Below the pieces are notes generated by a model, which was not told where the DNA came from, did no database searches, and saw only the letters and a list, made by a program, of their open reading frames with translations. From Chitinophaga pinensis (lineage in GTDB: Bacteria > Bacteroidota > Bacteroidia > Chitinophagales > CAMDFR01): DNA of 64,000 nucleotides. A program made the position numbers and the translations under genes. The stretch is taken from the NCBI GenBank assembly GCA_945860705.1, contig CAMART010000006.1:62001-126000 (forward strand), read 5' to 3'. Below, piece by piece: positions 9,514 through 18,728 of the stretch (position 1 is the stretch's first letter; every line of letters starts with the position of its first letter).

Positions 9514-11556
9514 CTACTTCACCACACATCCACCATCTAAAGGTTCTTGGCTATTTACAAAGTATAGCTTTCCGCTTGCATCTGAAGCCATAAGTATCAT
9601 TCCATTTGATTCTATTCCTCTCAGTTTTCTAGGTGCCAAATTGCAGAGTACACTCACTTGTTGTCCTATGATTTCTTCTGGTTTGAAATACAATGCTATA
9701 CCCGAAACTATAGTGCGAGTTTCAAGTCCTATATCAATTTTTAGTTCGAGCAATTTTTCTGCTTTTTCTACTTTTTTAGCTTCACGAATTATACCAGTTC
9801 GTACATCTATTTTTTCAAAATCTTCATAGCTGATAGTCTCTTTGATTGGTGGAATAGTTTCAACAACAACAGCATTATTTATTTTACTGTCTTGTAGTTT
9901 TTTTATCTGAATGTCTATAATTTCATCTTCTATTTTTTCAAATAAAATTACCGCTGGTGCTACGATATGATTGCTCGAAATTAAATCTTGACGTCCTATA
10001 TCTTCCCAAGTATATTTTTGTTCTTGTACTCCTAATTGTTCCCATAGTTTTTTGCTTGTAAATGGCAAAAATGGCTCACAAATAATAGCAAAGTTAGCTA
10101 TCAACTGCACACAATCAAAAAGTACAGCTTTAGTAGCTTCAGGGTCAGTTTTAAATAGTTTCCAAGGCTCTTTATCAGTTAGTAGTTTATTGCCATGTCT
10201 AGCTATGTTCATGACTTCATTCATAGCTTCTCTATATCTAAACTGCTCCAGTGACTGACTTACTTTTTCTTTAGATTCTTTGATTATTTTTTCTAGTTCA
10301 TCACATCCTTTCACATCTGGCACTTTACCTTCGTAATATTTATGAAGAAGTACCATTACTCTATTTACTAAGTTTCCAAGTATAGCTACAAGCTCACTAT
10401 TATTTTTTGTTTGAAAATCTTTCCAAGTAAATTCACTGTCTTTTGTTTCGGGCATATTTGCTATAAGACAATATCTAAGTTGATCAGATTTATACGGAAA
10501 TTGAGAAATATAATCATGCATCTCTACCGACCAATGTCTACTGGTGCTCATTTTATCGCCTTCTAAATTCATAAATTCATTGGAAGGTACATTGTCTGGC
10601 AATATATATTCACCATGCGCTTTAAGCATAGCTGGGAAAATGATACAATGAAAGACTATATTATCTTTTCCTATAAAATGTATAAGACGTGTATCTTCTT
10701 TTTTCCAATAATCTTCCCAGTTTTTACCTTGATCTTTTGCCCACTGTTTAGTAGCAGATATGTAGCCAATTGGAGCATCAAACCATACATAAAGTACTTT
10801 GCCTTCTGCATTTGGAAGCGGAACACTTATTCCCCAATTCAAATCACGAGTTACTGCACGTTTGTTGAGTCCCGCATCAAGCCAAGATTTACACTGGCCA
10901 TATACGTTAGTCTTCCACTCTTTATGCTCTTCTAGTATCCATTGTTTGAGCCAACTTTCATGCTTATCTAATGGTAGATACCAAAGTGTAGTTTCTTTTT
11001 TTATGGGTGTTTTTCCGCTGAGTTTTGATACTGGATTTATCAACTCATCTGGACTTAATGTACTTCCACATTTTTCACATTGGTCTCCGTATGCTTTGTC
11101 ATTGGCGCATTTTGGGCATGTACCTATAATATATCTATCTGCCAAAAATATATTTTCTACTTCATCATAAAATTGAAGAGAAGCTTCTTCTACTAATTCT
11201 CCTTTATTGTATAGATTTAAAAAAAACTCTTGAGCTGTTTCGTGATGCAGTGGTTCTGTAGTTCTATGATATATGTCAAACGAAATGCCTAGTTCTCTAA
11301 AGCATCTCACCAATAAATTATGATATTTGTCTACTATTTCTTTTGGGGTAGTTTTTTCTTCGAGAGCTTGAAGCGTTATAGCGGCTCCATGCTCATCACT
11401 TCCACATATAAATGCTACATCCTTATTATTTTTTCTTAAATATCGAGCATATATATCTGCTGGCAAGTATGCTCCTGCCAAATGACCTATATGTTTAGAG
11501 CCATTGGCATAAGGCAACGCAGCGGTGATGGTATATCTTTTAAATTCTTTACTCAT
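9514..11556 (-). CDS. metG: Methionyl-tRNA synthetase with C-terminal tRNA-binding domain
   Basis: The enzyme charges tRNA-Met. It has the class I HIGH motif (SKHIGH), a zinc knuckle CPKCxxxxxxxDQCEKCG, the KMSKS-type loop GDKMSTSRHWSV, an anticodon-binding helical region, and a C-terminal EMAP/Trbp111-like domain (DFEKIDVRTGIIREAKKVEKAEKLL to NGMILMAS) that aids tRNA binding and dimerisation. I chose the ATG at 11556 (MSKEFKRYTITAALPYANG, 680 aa) because family members begin here. An upstream in-frame ATG at 11568 would add four residues and leave almost no leader after the promoter box at 11581-11588. Confidence 0.95.
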   Translation of the reverse strand: MSKEFKRYTITAALPYANGSKHIGHLAGAYLPADIYARYLRKNNKDVAFICGSDEHGAAITLQALEEKTTPKEIVDKYHNLLVRCFRELGISFDIYHRTTEPLHHETAQEFFLNLYNKGELVEEASLQFYDEVENIFLADRYIIGTCPKCANDKAYGDQCEKCGSTLSPDELINPVSKLSGKTPIKKETTLWYLPLDKHESWLKQWILEEHKEWKTNVYGQCKSWLDAGLNKRAVTRDLNWGISVPLPNAEGKVLYVWFDAPIGYISATKQWAKDQGKNWEDYWKKEDTRLIHFIGKDNIVFHCIIFPAMLKAHGEYILPDNVPSNEFMNLEGDKMSTSRHWSVEMHDYISQFPYKSDQLRYCLIANMPETKDSEFTWKDFQTKNNSELVAILGNLVNRVMVLLHKYYEGKVPDVKGCDELEKIIKESKEKVSQSLEQFRYREAMNEVMNIARHGNKLLTDKEPWKLFKTDPEATKAVLFDCVQLIANFAIICEPFLPFTSKKLWEQLGVQEQKYTWEDIGRQDLISSNHIVAPAVILFEKIEDEIIDIQIKKLQDSKINNAVVVETIPPIKETISYEDFEKIDVRTGIIREAKKVEKAEKLLELKIDIGLETRTIVSGIALYFKPEEIIGQQVSVLCNLAPRKLRGIESNGMILMASDASGKLYFVNSQEPLDGGCVVK

Positions 11557-11580
11557 AATATATTGCATAAATCTAGCTTA

Positions 11581-11588
11581 CAAAATTA
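11581..11588 (-). promoter_or_regulatory. Bacteroidota -7 promoter box (TAATTTTG) for metG
   Basis: Read on the minus strand, TAATTTTG matches TAnnTTTG. Transcription should begin a few nucleotides downstream, leaving about 20 nt before the ATG at 11556. Confidence 0.55.
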
Positions 11589-11612
11589 GGGTAAAACCTT
11601 ACTATTTTCACT

Positions 11613-11620
11613 TATATTTG
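11613..11620 (+). promoter_or_regulatory. Bacteroidota -7 promoter box (TATATTTG) for the LD-carboxypeptidase gene
   Basis: TATATTTG matches TAnnTTTG and lies 28 nt before the ATG at 11649. Together with the box at 11581-11588 it makes a compact divergent promoter region. Confidence 0.55.
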
Positions 11621-11648
11621 AAACATCATTTTTTACCAATAAAAATAT

Positions 11649-12560
11649 ATGTCTAGAGTATCCTTATTGCAACCTCCAAATCTCAAAAAAGGCGATAAAG
11701 TAGCCATTGTAGCTATTGCATATGCTATAGATTATAGTCAAATAGAGGCTGGTGTTAAAATTTTAGAATCATGGGGACTACAAGTAATAGTAGGTAAGTC
11801 TATTGGTGAAGTAGATGGTATCTATGCTGGAAATGATGAACTAAGAGCAAAAGATTTACAAAATGTGCTAGACGATAAAGATATTCGTGCTATTATTTTT
11901 GCAAGAGGAGGATATGGTTCGATTCGTATAATTGATCAATTGGATTTCACAAAATTTATGCGTGCACCAAAATGGATATGTGGCTATAGCGATATCACAG
12001 TATTGCATGTTCATATAAATAATGTACTTGCCGTTCAAACACTACATAGTACAATGTTATCCAAATTTACAACTTGCAGTGAAATAGGATTAGATAGTTT
12101 AAGAAAAGCACTGTTTGGCGAGTCAATACAATATGAATTTTCAAGTAGTAAATATAATAAAATAGGGAAAACGGAGTCGATTATTCAAGGAGGAAACCTT
12201 TCACTACTTTATAGTCTTACAGGCACATCTACTACTTTTTCAAATAGCCACAGAGCTCTATTTATAGAAGATATAGAAGAGTATCTTTATCATCTTGATA
12301 GAATGATGATGAATATGAAACGTGCTGGAAAAATTAAAAATTTAGATGCGTTGCTTGTTGGAGGTTTTACAGATATGAAAGACAATTCACCAGCATATGG
12401 AAAGACGTATGAAGAGATTATTTTAGATTATTTTAAAGGTGAAGATATTCCTATATGTTTTGATGTGCCTTGTGGTCATATAGATGATAATAGAACTATA
12501 ATATTCGGTAAAAAATGTACAATTGAAGTAGGAGTAGAAAATGTAACGGTTACTTTTTAA
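11649..12560 (+). CDS. LD-carboxypeptidase, peptidase family S66
   Basis: The 303-residue protein matches S66 enzymes in length and motifs. The N-terminal domain has KKGDKVAIVAIA and ARGGYGS. The catalytic Ser is Ser114 in GYSDIT, Glu207 lies in LFIEDIEE, and His277 in VPCGHIDDN, giving the Ser-Glu-His triad. Such enzymes cut the L,D-bond of tetrapeptides during murein recycling in the cytoplasm. Members of the same family (MccF) instead cleave toxic peptide-nucleotides, and the sequence alone does not separate the two roles. No signal peptide is visible, which fits the cytosolic recycling role. Confidence 0.88.
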   Translation: MSRVSLLQPPNLKKGDKVAIVAIAYAIDYSQIEAGVKILESWGLQVIVGKSIGEVDGIYAGNDELRAKDLQNVLDDKDIRAIIFARGGYGSIRIIDQLDFTKFMRAPKWICGYSDITVLHVHINNVLAVQTLHSTMLSKFTTCSEIGLDSLRKALFGESIQYEFSSSKYNKIGKTESIIQGGNLSLLYSLTGTSTTFSNSHRALFIEDIEEYLYHLDRMMMNMKRAGKIKNLDALLVGGFTDMKDNSPAYGKTYEEIILDYFKGEDIPICFDVPCGHIDDNRTIIFGKKCTIEVGVENVTVTF

Positions 12561-13203
12561 GCGTGTTTTGCTATCTGTATTAAATCCCTTCCTTCTAGGA
12601 TATCTATTATACCTTTAAATGTATTTACAGATTCTGTACTATTCCAAATATGACTTTGAAGTGCTATTCCACCAAATCCTAGTTGTATATATTTATATGA
12701 AGTCACCTCATCTATTCCTCCTAATGCAATTATAGGGAAATTTGAGTTAGAATTTACTGATATTAATTCTTCTTTATTGAATTGTAGGGTGAGTCGATTA
12801 GTAGTATGTGCACTAAATATCCTGCCCATAAAAACATAACTAGGTTTCCTAGAACTGATTTTATTCAATTCTTTTATATTATCTACAGAATAAGATATGC
12901 TTATATTGTTATGTTTTATTTTATTCTTTTAAGTGTAAAAAAATTGAACCAAAAACTATTTCTATTTTCTCTATTTATATGGATGCCTTTTAAATCATAT
13001 TCATCTAGAAGATTAAAAAACTCATGTATTACTATTTTTGAGTGATATTTTTTATCAATATTATTGATATATCTTCTAAGTTTTTCTTCTGTGTATTCTG
13101 ATTTTCGGATATGTAAGATATCTAGACCATTCTCAAACATTTTATTTATCTTATCAGACTCAAATGTCACATCATTAGAATTTGTAAAAATAATTTTTTG
13201 CAT
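12557..13203 (-). pseudogene. thiE: Frameshifted thiamin-phosphate synthase-like gene (thiE)
   Basis: Two minus-strand frames together make one ThiE-like protein. The N-terminal part (start 13203, stop at 12916) has LDILHIRKSEYTEEKLRRYI and GIHINREN. The C-terminal part continues in another frame from about 12914 with NNISISYSVDNIKELNKISS, then YVFMGRIFSAHTTN, IIALGGID and GFGGIALQSHIW. The shift is one base in the A-rich stretch AAAATAAAACAT (about 12908-12918 on the minus strand): skipping one T after the Lys codon restores the frame. ThiE joins the thiazole and pyrimidine halves of thiamin. Either the gene is dead or the read has a homopolymer-type error. Its neighbours include a TPP-regulated receptor, so loss of synthesis would be compensated by uptake. 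Confidence 0.72.
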
Positions 13204-13324
13204 ATTTGTAAGACAGTAATCAATACTAAAAAGGTTGCAAGTACATTACTAATATTTAAAAATTATTTTCTATGAATTTTATATGTTGAAATTTAATTAG
13301 TTAAGTATAGGGTTATATATAAAT

Positions 13325-13849
13325 ATGAATATAATAATAAAAAAAGTAGTAATAACCGGACCAGAAAGTACAGGTAAAAGCCAACTATGTGAGCAATTAT
13401 CATATTATTATAAAACTATATATGTTGATGAATTTGCTAGAAATTTTTTAATCAATTCAAATAATATTTATAATAAAGAAGATTTAATATTTTTTGCAAA
13501 CAAACAAATAGAAAATGAATCAAAGCTTATAGATGAAGCAAACAATTATTTATTTATTGATACAGATATAATAAATATTAAAATTTGGATGCAAGAAGTA
13601 TTTAATGAAAACTCTAAGGAACTTAATGTTTTGATTAAAAATAATCCATACGATTTATATTTATTAGCTGATATAGATATTCCTTGGGAACCAGATTTGC
13701 TCAGAGCAAACGAACATAATAGAGCTGAGTTGTATAATAGATTTGAAGAAGAGTTAAATTTTTATAATTTGCCTTATAGAAAATTATCAGGAATAGGAAA
13801 CGATAGACTAAAAAATGCTATTAAAATTATAGATTCGTTTTTCAAGTAA
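13325..13849 (+). CDS. NadR-like P-loop ATPase/kinase (AAA_28 family)
   Basis: The 174-residue protein begins with a Walker A motif GPESTGKS (about residues 12-19), followed by YVDEFARNFL, typical of the NadR-type ribosylnicotinamide kinase-like family. Later motifs are LFIDTDIINIKIW, YLLADIDIPWEPDLLR and the C-terminal IGNDRLKNAI. In NadR this domain phosphorylates nicotinamide riboside, but stand-alone Bacteroidota copies often sit beside vitamin-uptake genes. Here it ends 10 nt before the promoter box of a TPP riboswitch and lies next to a thiE-like gene, so its substrate might be thiamin or a precursor. That is inference from context only. AT content is higher than in its neighbours. Confidence 0.75.
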   Translation: MNIIIKKVVITGPESTGKSQLCEQLSYYYKTIYVDEFARNFLINSNNIYNKEDLIFFANKQIENESKLIDEANNYLFIDTDIINIKIWMQEVFNENSKELNVLIKNNPYDLYLLADIDIPWEPDLLRANEHNRAELYNRFEEELNFYNLPYRKLSGIGNDRLKNAIKIIDSFFK

Positions 13850-13858
13850 AAATTATAG

Positions 13859-13866
13859 TACATTTG
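13859..13866 (+). promoter_or_regulatory. Bacteroidota -7 promoter box (TACATTTG) for the TPP riboswitch transcript
   Basis: TACATTTG fits TAnnTTTG and ends 5 nt before the 5' strand of the riboswitch P1 stem, so transcription would start at the riboswitch itself. Confidence 0.65.
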
Positions 13867-13870
13867 CATC

Positions 13871-13957
13871 GACTTTCTGGGGGTGTTTTGTAGCAATACA
13901 AATCTGAGATATACCCTAGAACCTGATACGGATAATACCGGCGTAGGAAAGAAAGTG
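13871..13957 (+). promoter_or_regulatory. TPP riboswitch (THI element)
   Basis: The conserved core is clear: GGGGTG near the 5' side, then CTGAGATATACCC, then GAACCTGATACGGATAATACC and GCGTAGGAAAG. The flanks ACTTTCT (13872-13878) and AGAAAGT (13950-13956) pair to form P1. TPP binding should lower expression of the receptor gene at 14063. An AT-rich hairpin (13971-13979 with 13988-13996) lies just downstream and could be part of the expression platform, but it has no strong T run, so I cannot say whether control acts on termination or on translation. Confidence 0.95.
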
Positions 13958-14062
13958 GAAACTCTTTTTTAAAAATTACAATTTCAAGTAATTTTTACTT
14001 ACACAGTATTTTTCTTATCAATTTATTTAACCAGCATAATAGTGCTATAAAATTTATTGTAA

Positions 14063-16261
14063 ATGAAAAATCTATTTGTTTTGTATTTGATATTTATCGT
14101 CTTTCCATTTTTTGCTCAAACTGATACGTCTAATAATTCAGTTTTATTGAAAGAGATACCAGTTTTTTTCAATCATGCTAAATCTTTTGAACCTATTACT
14201 TTCGTAAATATTAATAAAGTAGCTATAGATAAATATAATTTTGGTCAAGATGTGCCACAATTATTAGAACGAAGTATATCTATGACTGCCACATCTGACG
14301 CTGGTAATGGAGTAGGATACACCTATATGCGTATGCGTGGTGTAGACCAAACTAGAATCAATGTAACTATCAACGGTGTTCCATATAATGATCCAGAAAG
14401 TCATGGTGTGTTTTGGGTAAACTTGCCTGACTTAATGAGTAGTGCTGATAATATACATATTCAAAGAGGTTTAGGTAGTTCAAATAATGGTGCTGGTGCT
14501 TTCGGTGGTACAGTAAATATTTTTACTAATGCTTTCAAACCTAATAAATATTTTGAAACTTCTCATAGCTATGGCTCATATAATACTATCAAAAATAATG
14601 TGCAATATAATACGGGACTTCTAGCAAATAAATTTGTAATCAATGCACGTCTTTCTAGAATCGCATCCGACGGTTATGTAGATAGAGCTTCTTCTAATGT
14701 TTATTCTTACTATTTAAGTGCAGGATATATCAAAAACAAAACGACACTTTATTTTAATCATTTTTTTGGTAGCGAAAAAACATATCAAAGCTGGAACGGA
14801 TTACCAGAAGATTCTTTAAAAACCAATAGAACATATAATAGCGCAGGTACCGATTATGGTCAAAAACTAATTCCATATAATAATGAAACCGACAACTATA
14901 AACAATGGCATTACCAAATGTTATTAACGCAACAGCTAAGTAATAAAATTAAATTAAATGCAAATTTATTTTATATAAGAGGTAAAGGATATTATGAGCA
15001 ATATAAAGTAGATCATTCTTTTAGCAATTATGGATTTGATTCTCTGATGTATAATAATAATGCTTTTTATAGTTCTGATATTGTAAGACAACGTTGGCTG
15101 AGCAACTATTTCTATGGAGCAAATGTGCAACTAAACTATAATAACAAAAAAAATATAGATATGTCTTTTTCTGCTACATACAATCAATATAGAGGAGAGC
15201 ACTTTGGAAAAATAGTAGCGTCTACAATACCATTAAATCTCGATGAAAATTATAAATACTACAAAAGCATGGGCATAAAAAATGATGCTAGCGTCTATGG
15301 TATACTTAATTATAAAGTAAAAACAAACACGACACTCTATCTAGATTTACAATATAGAACTATTCAATATACCATAGATGGATTAAATGATGATAGAAGT
15401 CCTTTAGACAAAAAAGTGAATTTTAGTTTTTTTAATCCAAAAGTAGGAGTGAAGCATAAAATAAAAAACAGACATAATCTACAGTTATATGCTGGTATAG
15501 GTAGTCATGAGCCACTCAGAGATGATTTTATAAATGGTAAACCGAAAGCGGAGTCCATGCTCAATATAGAAGCCTCATATATATATGATAATAAAAAACA
15601 AAATGTAGGTGCTAATTTATATTTTATGGGTTATAAAAATCAGTTGGTATTAACTGGTGAAATCAATGATGTAGGTGCGCCTATTCGAACAAATGTTGCA
15701 AAAAGTTATAGAGCAGGTATAGAATTGTTTACACACTTACCTATAAATAAATATGTAGAATTTAATGCTAATGCGACTTTGAGTATAAATAAAATAATTG
15801 AATTTGATAATACTATCGTAACGTATGATGAAAACTATACACCTATAGATAGTTTATTGATTACTCAAAAAGTAAAAAACAAAGATATATCCTACTCTCC
15901 AAATCTTATTACTTATGCGGAAGTAGTTATATATCCTGCGAAAGGACTATCAATAACTATCAATAATAAATATACAGGAAGACAATATATGGACAATACA
16001 GAATCCATAGATAAAATGATAAAAGCATATAATATAAATAATTTGGTAGTATCGTATAAATTACCTGTTAAGACAAATGATGACTATATATTTAGTTTTA
16101 TGCTCAATAATTTCACTAATAGAAAATATGTGTCAAATGGATATACATATAGTGAAAGATATGCAGGCGATGGATATATAACAGATACATATAAATACAA
16201 TTATTACTACCCTCAAGCTCCAATCAATTTTATGCTTGGGTTTACTATGAAAATTAGGTAA
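14063..16261 (+). CDS. TonB-dependent outer-membrane receptor, probably for thiamin
   Basis: The 732-residue protein has a signal peptide (MKNLFVLYLIFIVFPFFAQ) and a plug domain (about residues 50-170) with VPQLLERSISM, MRMRGVDQTRINVTINGVPYNDPESHGVFWVNLPD and GAGAFGGTVNIFT. The rest is a 22-strand-type barrel with alternating aromatic and polar residues, ending in PINFMLGFTMKIR. It lacks the carboxypeptidase-like N-terminal extension of SusC proteins. Receptors like this import scarce ligands with energy from TonB-ExbBD. The TPP riboswitch about 105 nt upstream makes thiamin or a phosphorylated form the likely ligand. No inner-membrane transporter gene follows; the next gene is convergent. 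Confidence 0.93.
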   Translation: MKNLFVLYLIFIVFPFFAQTDTSNNSVLLKEIPVFFNHAKSFEPITFVNINKVAIDKYNFGQDVPQLLERSISMTATSDAGNGVGYTYMRMRGVDQTRINVTINGVPYNDPESHGVFWVNLPDLMSSADNIHIQRGLGSSNNGAGAFGGTVNIFTNAFKPNKYFETSHSYGSYNTIKNNVQYNTGLLANKFVINARLSRIASDGYVDRASSNVYSYYLSAGYIKNKTTLYFNHFFGSEKTYQSWNGLPEDSLKTNRTYNSAGTDYGQKLIPYNNETDNYKQWHYQMLLTQQLSNKIKLNANLFYIRGKGYYEQYKVDHSFSNYGFDSLMYNNNAFYSSDIVRQRWLSNYFYGANVQLNYNNKKNIDMSFSATYNQYRGEHFGKIVASTIPLNLDENYKYYKSMGIKNDASVYGILNYKVKTNTTLYLDLQYRTIQYTIDGLNDDRSPLDKKVNFSFFNPKVGVKHKIKNRHNLQLYAGIGSHEPLRDDFINGKPKAESMLNIEASYIYDNKKQNVGANLYFMGYKNQLVLTGEINDVGAPIRTNVAKSYRAGIELFTHLPINKYVEFNANATLSINKIIEFDNTIVTYDENYTPIDSLLITQKVKNKDISYSPNLITYAEVVIYPAKGLSITINNKYTGRQYMDNTESIDKMIKAYNINNLVVSYKLPVKTNDDYIFSFMLNNFTNRKYVSNGYTYSERYAGDGYITDTYKYNYYYPQAPINFMLGFTMKIR

Positions 16262-16429
16262 TTAAGTTAAATTTTAAGTGTTATTTTTTTTTCTATTTTT
16301 CAAATTTCAATTACCAATTTTCAATTTACTATTTATCAAATTCTAAAAAATAATATTCATATAATAAAGATAAAAAACTTTTATTCATAAACTTAAAGCT
16401 TTGAACTTGAAACTTTGAACTTTTTTTAT

Positions 16430-17272
16430 CTATTTCACTATTTTAAAATGTGCTCTTGTATAATATTTATCATAAGCTTCAAAGTGCCACCATTCAGTGA
16501 GTATAGCAATAAATCCTGCTTGTTTCATACATGATTTGAGTAGGTTTCTATTATCTATTTGTTGTTGAGTTAGTTTGCCTTCTTTTAGCATTTGTGCATG
16601 ATTGCGAGGCTGTGCTTCCGGTCCGAAAAAGTCAAAATCAGTACCCATATCTACTACTTGATTATTTACTAAGTCATAAAGTCCTATATCTACTGCTACT
16701 CCAAAATTATGTAATCCACCTTTTTCAGGTTTAGCAACATATTTTGTTTTTCCTTTTTGTTTCGCTATTTCGTACATTTTGTATTGCACACTCTGAGGTC
16801 TAGCACCATCATATATAATAAATGTATATGAAGAGTTTTTCTTTTGTAAAATTTTTAATGCTTTAGAAAGTTTGATTAATGTTTCTATTTTTAAAAAACA
16901 TCGCTTGGTATCTGGATATAAAATTTCTCCTACAAAATTATTGCTAGTAGTATACCTTAGATCTAGCTTTATTTGTGGCAAGATGTCTAAAACATCAACT
17001 AAGCCAGCATCTGCCATTGCTCTTTCTGTAGTACTTAAGTTTTCTTGACTATAATCAAATTTTCTAAAAATAAGACTATCGATTTCATTGATGCTTTTTG
17101 GACTAATAGAATCGTTTTTTGTATTAGATATTTTTAGATTGCTATCTGAAATAGTTGTAGTAATGTTTTCGTTTTTAAAAGTATTTTTTATGCTAGTGTT
17201 TTTTGATTTTTTTTCACCACATGCATTCATAATTATTAAAATTATAAAAAGAAAACTATACCTCATGTTCAT
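16430..17272 (-). CDS. D-Ala-D-Ala dipeptidase (VanX-like, family M15D), lipoprotein
   Basis: The 280-residue protein has a lipoprotein signal ending MNAC. A Lys/Asn/Ser-rich linker leads to a catalytic domain from about residue 90 with VDVLDILPQIKLDLRYTTSNNFVG, YDGARP, the zinc motif HNFGVAVDIG and the C-terminal EWWHFE. These match VanX/DdpX enzymes, which hydrolyse D-Ala-D-Ala. Surface-tethered copies in this phylum probably recycle peptidoglycan peptides; nothing here suggests glycopeptide resistance genes nearby. The start at 17272 (or the ATG at 17266) overlaps the end of the GNAT gene by up to 17 nt, so the two are probably translationally coupled. Confidence 0.87.
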   Translation of the reverse strand: MNMRYSFLFIILIIMNACGEKKSKNTSIKNTFKNENITTTISDSNLKISNTKNDSISPKSINEIDSLIFRKFDYSQENLSTTERAMADAGLVDVLDILPQIKLDLRYTTSNNFVGEILYPDTKRCFLKIETLIKLSKALKILQKKNSSYTFIIYDGARPQSVQYKMYEIAKQKGKTKYVAKPEKGGLHNFGVAVDIGLYDLVNNQVVDMGTDFDFFGPEAQPRNHAQMLKEGKLTQQQIDNRNLLKSCMKQAGFIAILTEWWHFEAYDKYYTRAHFKIVK

Positions 17273-17813
17273 TTAGTTTTGCAAATCTAACATGGTCTTC
17301 CCAAACATCATTTATTTTTAAATATTTTTTGCTATATCCTTCTTGTACAAAACCAAGTTTTTTTATTAAACTTACAGATGATTCATTTCTAGGAATAATA
17401 TTGGCTTCTATTCTATTGAGTTTTAGTTCTTCAAAAACAAATTGATTTGCTCTAGATATAGCTTCAAACATATATCCGTGACCACATTCTTTTGATGCTT
17501 GTTTATACCCTAAATAACAAGACTTAAATGCACCTAAGATAATATTGGAGTATGAAAAATCTGCTATTATATTTAATGGACTTTCTTTTTTTATGATATA
17601 AAATTTTATCTTCATCAAGTTTTTAAGAAAGAAATGGTCATCCTTAATTAATTTTAATTGATGTGCTGTGGAATAATAATCATCGCTGACTTTTGGTATC
17701 CAAGGTGTAAAAAAATCTTTATTTTCTGTAATGTAATCTAAGATCATAGAACAATGATGTTCTTGAACTGTGAAAATAATTAGCCTATCAGATTCTATTC
17801 TTATCGCTTGCAT
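17256..17813 (-). CDS. GNAT N-acetyltransferase, RimJ/RimL-like
   Basis: The 185-residue protein follows the ribosomal-protein acetyltransferase pattern: N-terminal IESDRLIIFTVQEHH, the acetyl-CoA region around LGYKQASKECGHGYMFEAISRANQFVFEELKLNRIEANIIPRN and the terminal SSVSLIKKLGFVQEGYSKKYLKINDVWEDHVRFAKL. Such enzymes transfer an acetyl group to an N-terminal or small-molecule amine; the substrate here cannot be deduced. It is the first gene of a two-gene unit with the VanX-like lipoprotein. Confidence 0.85.
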   Translation of the reverse strand: MQAIRIESDRLIIFTVQEHHCSMILDYITENKDFFTPWIPKVSDDYYSTAHQLKLIKDDHFFLKNLMKIKFYIIKKESPLNIIADFSYSNIILGAFKSCYLGYKQASKECGHGYMFEAISRANQFVFEELKLNRIEANIIPRNESSVSLIKKLGFVQEGYSKKYLKINDVWEDHVRFAKLNEHEV

Positions 17814-17879
17814 TTTTTATATCTCTGAAAAATTGTTTTATCTTAGATTTAAAATTACTAATAAATTAAATAATAATGT

Positions 17880-18674
17880 ATGTTACAATTGCCAGATATA
17901 TGCAGATTTGTGATGGAAGTATGCATGAAAACAGGTGCATATATAAAAGACAGACAAAAGGTATTGACTGAACTAGAGATACAACATAAAGGAGAGCATG
18001 ATATAGTCACTGTAGTTGATAAAAAAGCAGAAGAGATATTAGTAGATTCCTTACGAGTTATTTTGCCAGAAGCGGGTTTTATCACAGAAGAAAAAACGGT
18101 GCAACAAATAGATAAAGAATATATGTGGGTGATAGATCCAATAGATGGGACAAGCAATTTCGCACATGGAATACCACTGTATTCTATAAGTATTGCTTTA
18201 CAAAAAAATAAAGAGACTATACTTGGTGTGGTATATGAAATCAATCATAAAGAGTGTTTTTATGCAATAAAAGATGGAGGTGCATTTATGAATGGTCAGC
18301 CAATAAAAGTTTCTATTATTAATGATTTGCATAATAGTATGTTAGCTACAGGTTTCCCTTATGCAAAATTTGAGAAAATGGATAATTATTTAGCTTGTAT
18401 GAAATTGTTATTGCCCAAATGTAGAAGTATACGTCGTATGGGTAGTGCTGCAGTTGATTTGTGCTATGTAGCTTGTGGAAGATTTGAAGGTTTTTTTGAA
18501 TATGGATTAAATATATGGGATATAGCAGCAGGCGCTCTTATACTTCAAGAAGCAGGGGGTATTATTACAGATTTTAAAGGCAATGAGCATTTCGTTTTTG
18601 AAAAAGAACTCATCGCATCAAACAAAACTATACAAGCCGATTTGTTAGATACCATAAAAAGTACTTTTTATTAA
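17880..18674 (+). CDS. Inositol monophosphatase family protein (SuhB/ImpA-like)
   Basis: The 264-residue protein has all family motifs: GEHDIVTVVDKKAEE, the metal site EEKT and WVIDPIDGTSNFAHG, then GSAAVDLCYVACGRFEGFFEYGLNIWDIAAGALILQEAGG. Members are Mg-dependent, Li-sensitive phosphatases that act on inositol phosphate, fructose-1,6-bisphosphate or 3'-phosphoadenosine phosphate; the motifs do not decide which. The ATG at 17880 gives a start of usual length for the family. A shared terminator lies between it and the convergent gene at 18729. Confidence 0.9.
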   Translation: MLQLPDICRFVMEVCMKTGAYIKDRQKVLTELEIQHKGEHDIVTVVDKKAEEILVDSLRVILPEAGFITEEKTVQQIDKEYMWVIDPIDGTSNFAHGIPLYSISIALQKNKETILGVVYEINHKECFYAIKDGGAFMNGQPIKVSIINDLHNSMLATGFPYAKFEKMDNYLACMKLLLPKCRSIRRMGSAAVDLCYVACGRFEGFFEYGLNIWDIAAGALILQEAGGIITDFKGNEHFVFEKELIASNKTIQADLLDTIKSTFY

Positions 18675-18678
18675 TAAA

Positions 18679-18710
18679 AAAAGGTGATTCAAAACTTTGA
18701 ATCACCTTTT
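18679..18710. terminator. Bidirectional terminator between convergent genes
   Basis: A perfect inverted repeat of 14-15 bp (18679-18693 with 18696-18710) has A and T runs on both sides. It can end transcripts arriving from the phosphatase gene on the plus strand and from the secreted-protein gene on the minus strand. Confidence 0.85.
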
Positions 18711-18728
18711 AGTTTGTAATGTGTAAGT

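Noticed and set aside
10615-11170. Overlapping plus-strand frames opposite metG
   Set aside because: They are shadows of a conserved gene, with no start context or family resemblance.
16262-16429. AT-rich spacer with TTTGAAC repeats between the TonB receptor and the VanX-like gene
   Set aside because: No gene and no clear hairpin; the repeats are short and simple.
16430-17272. Glycopeptide resistance gene because of the VanX similarity
   Set aside because: No VanH, VanA or two-component genes nearby, and it is a lipoprotein of a type common in this phylum.
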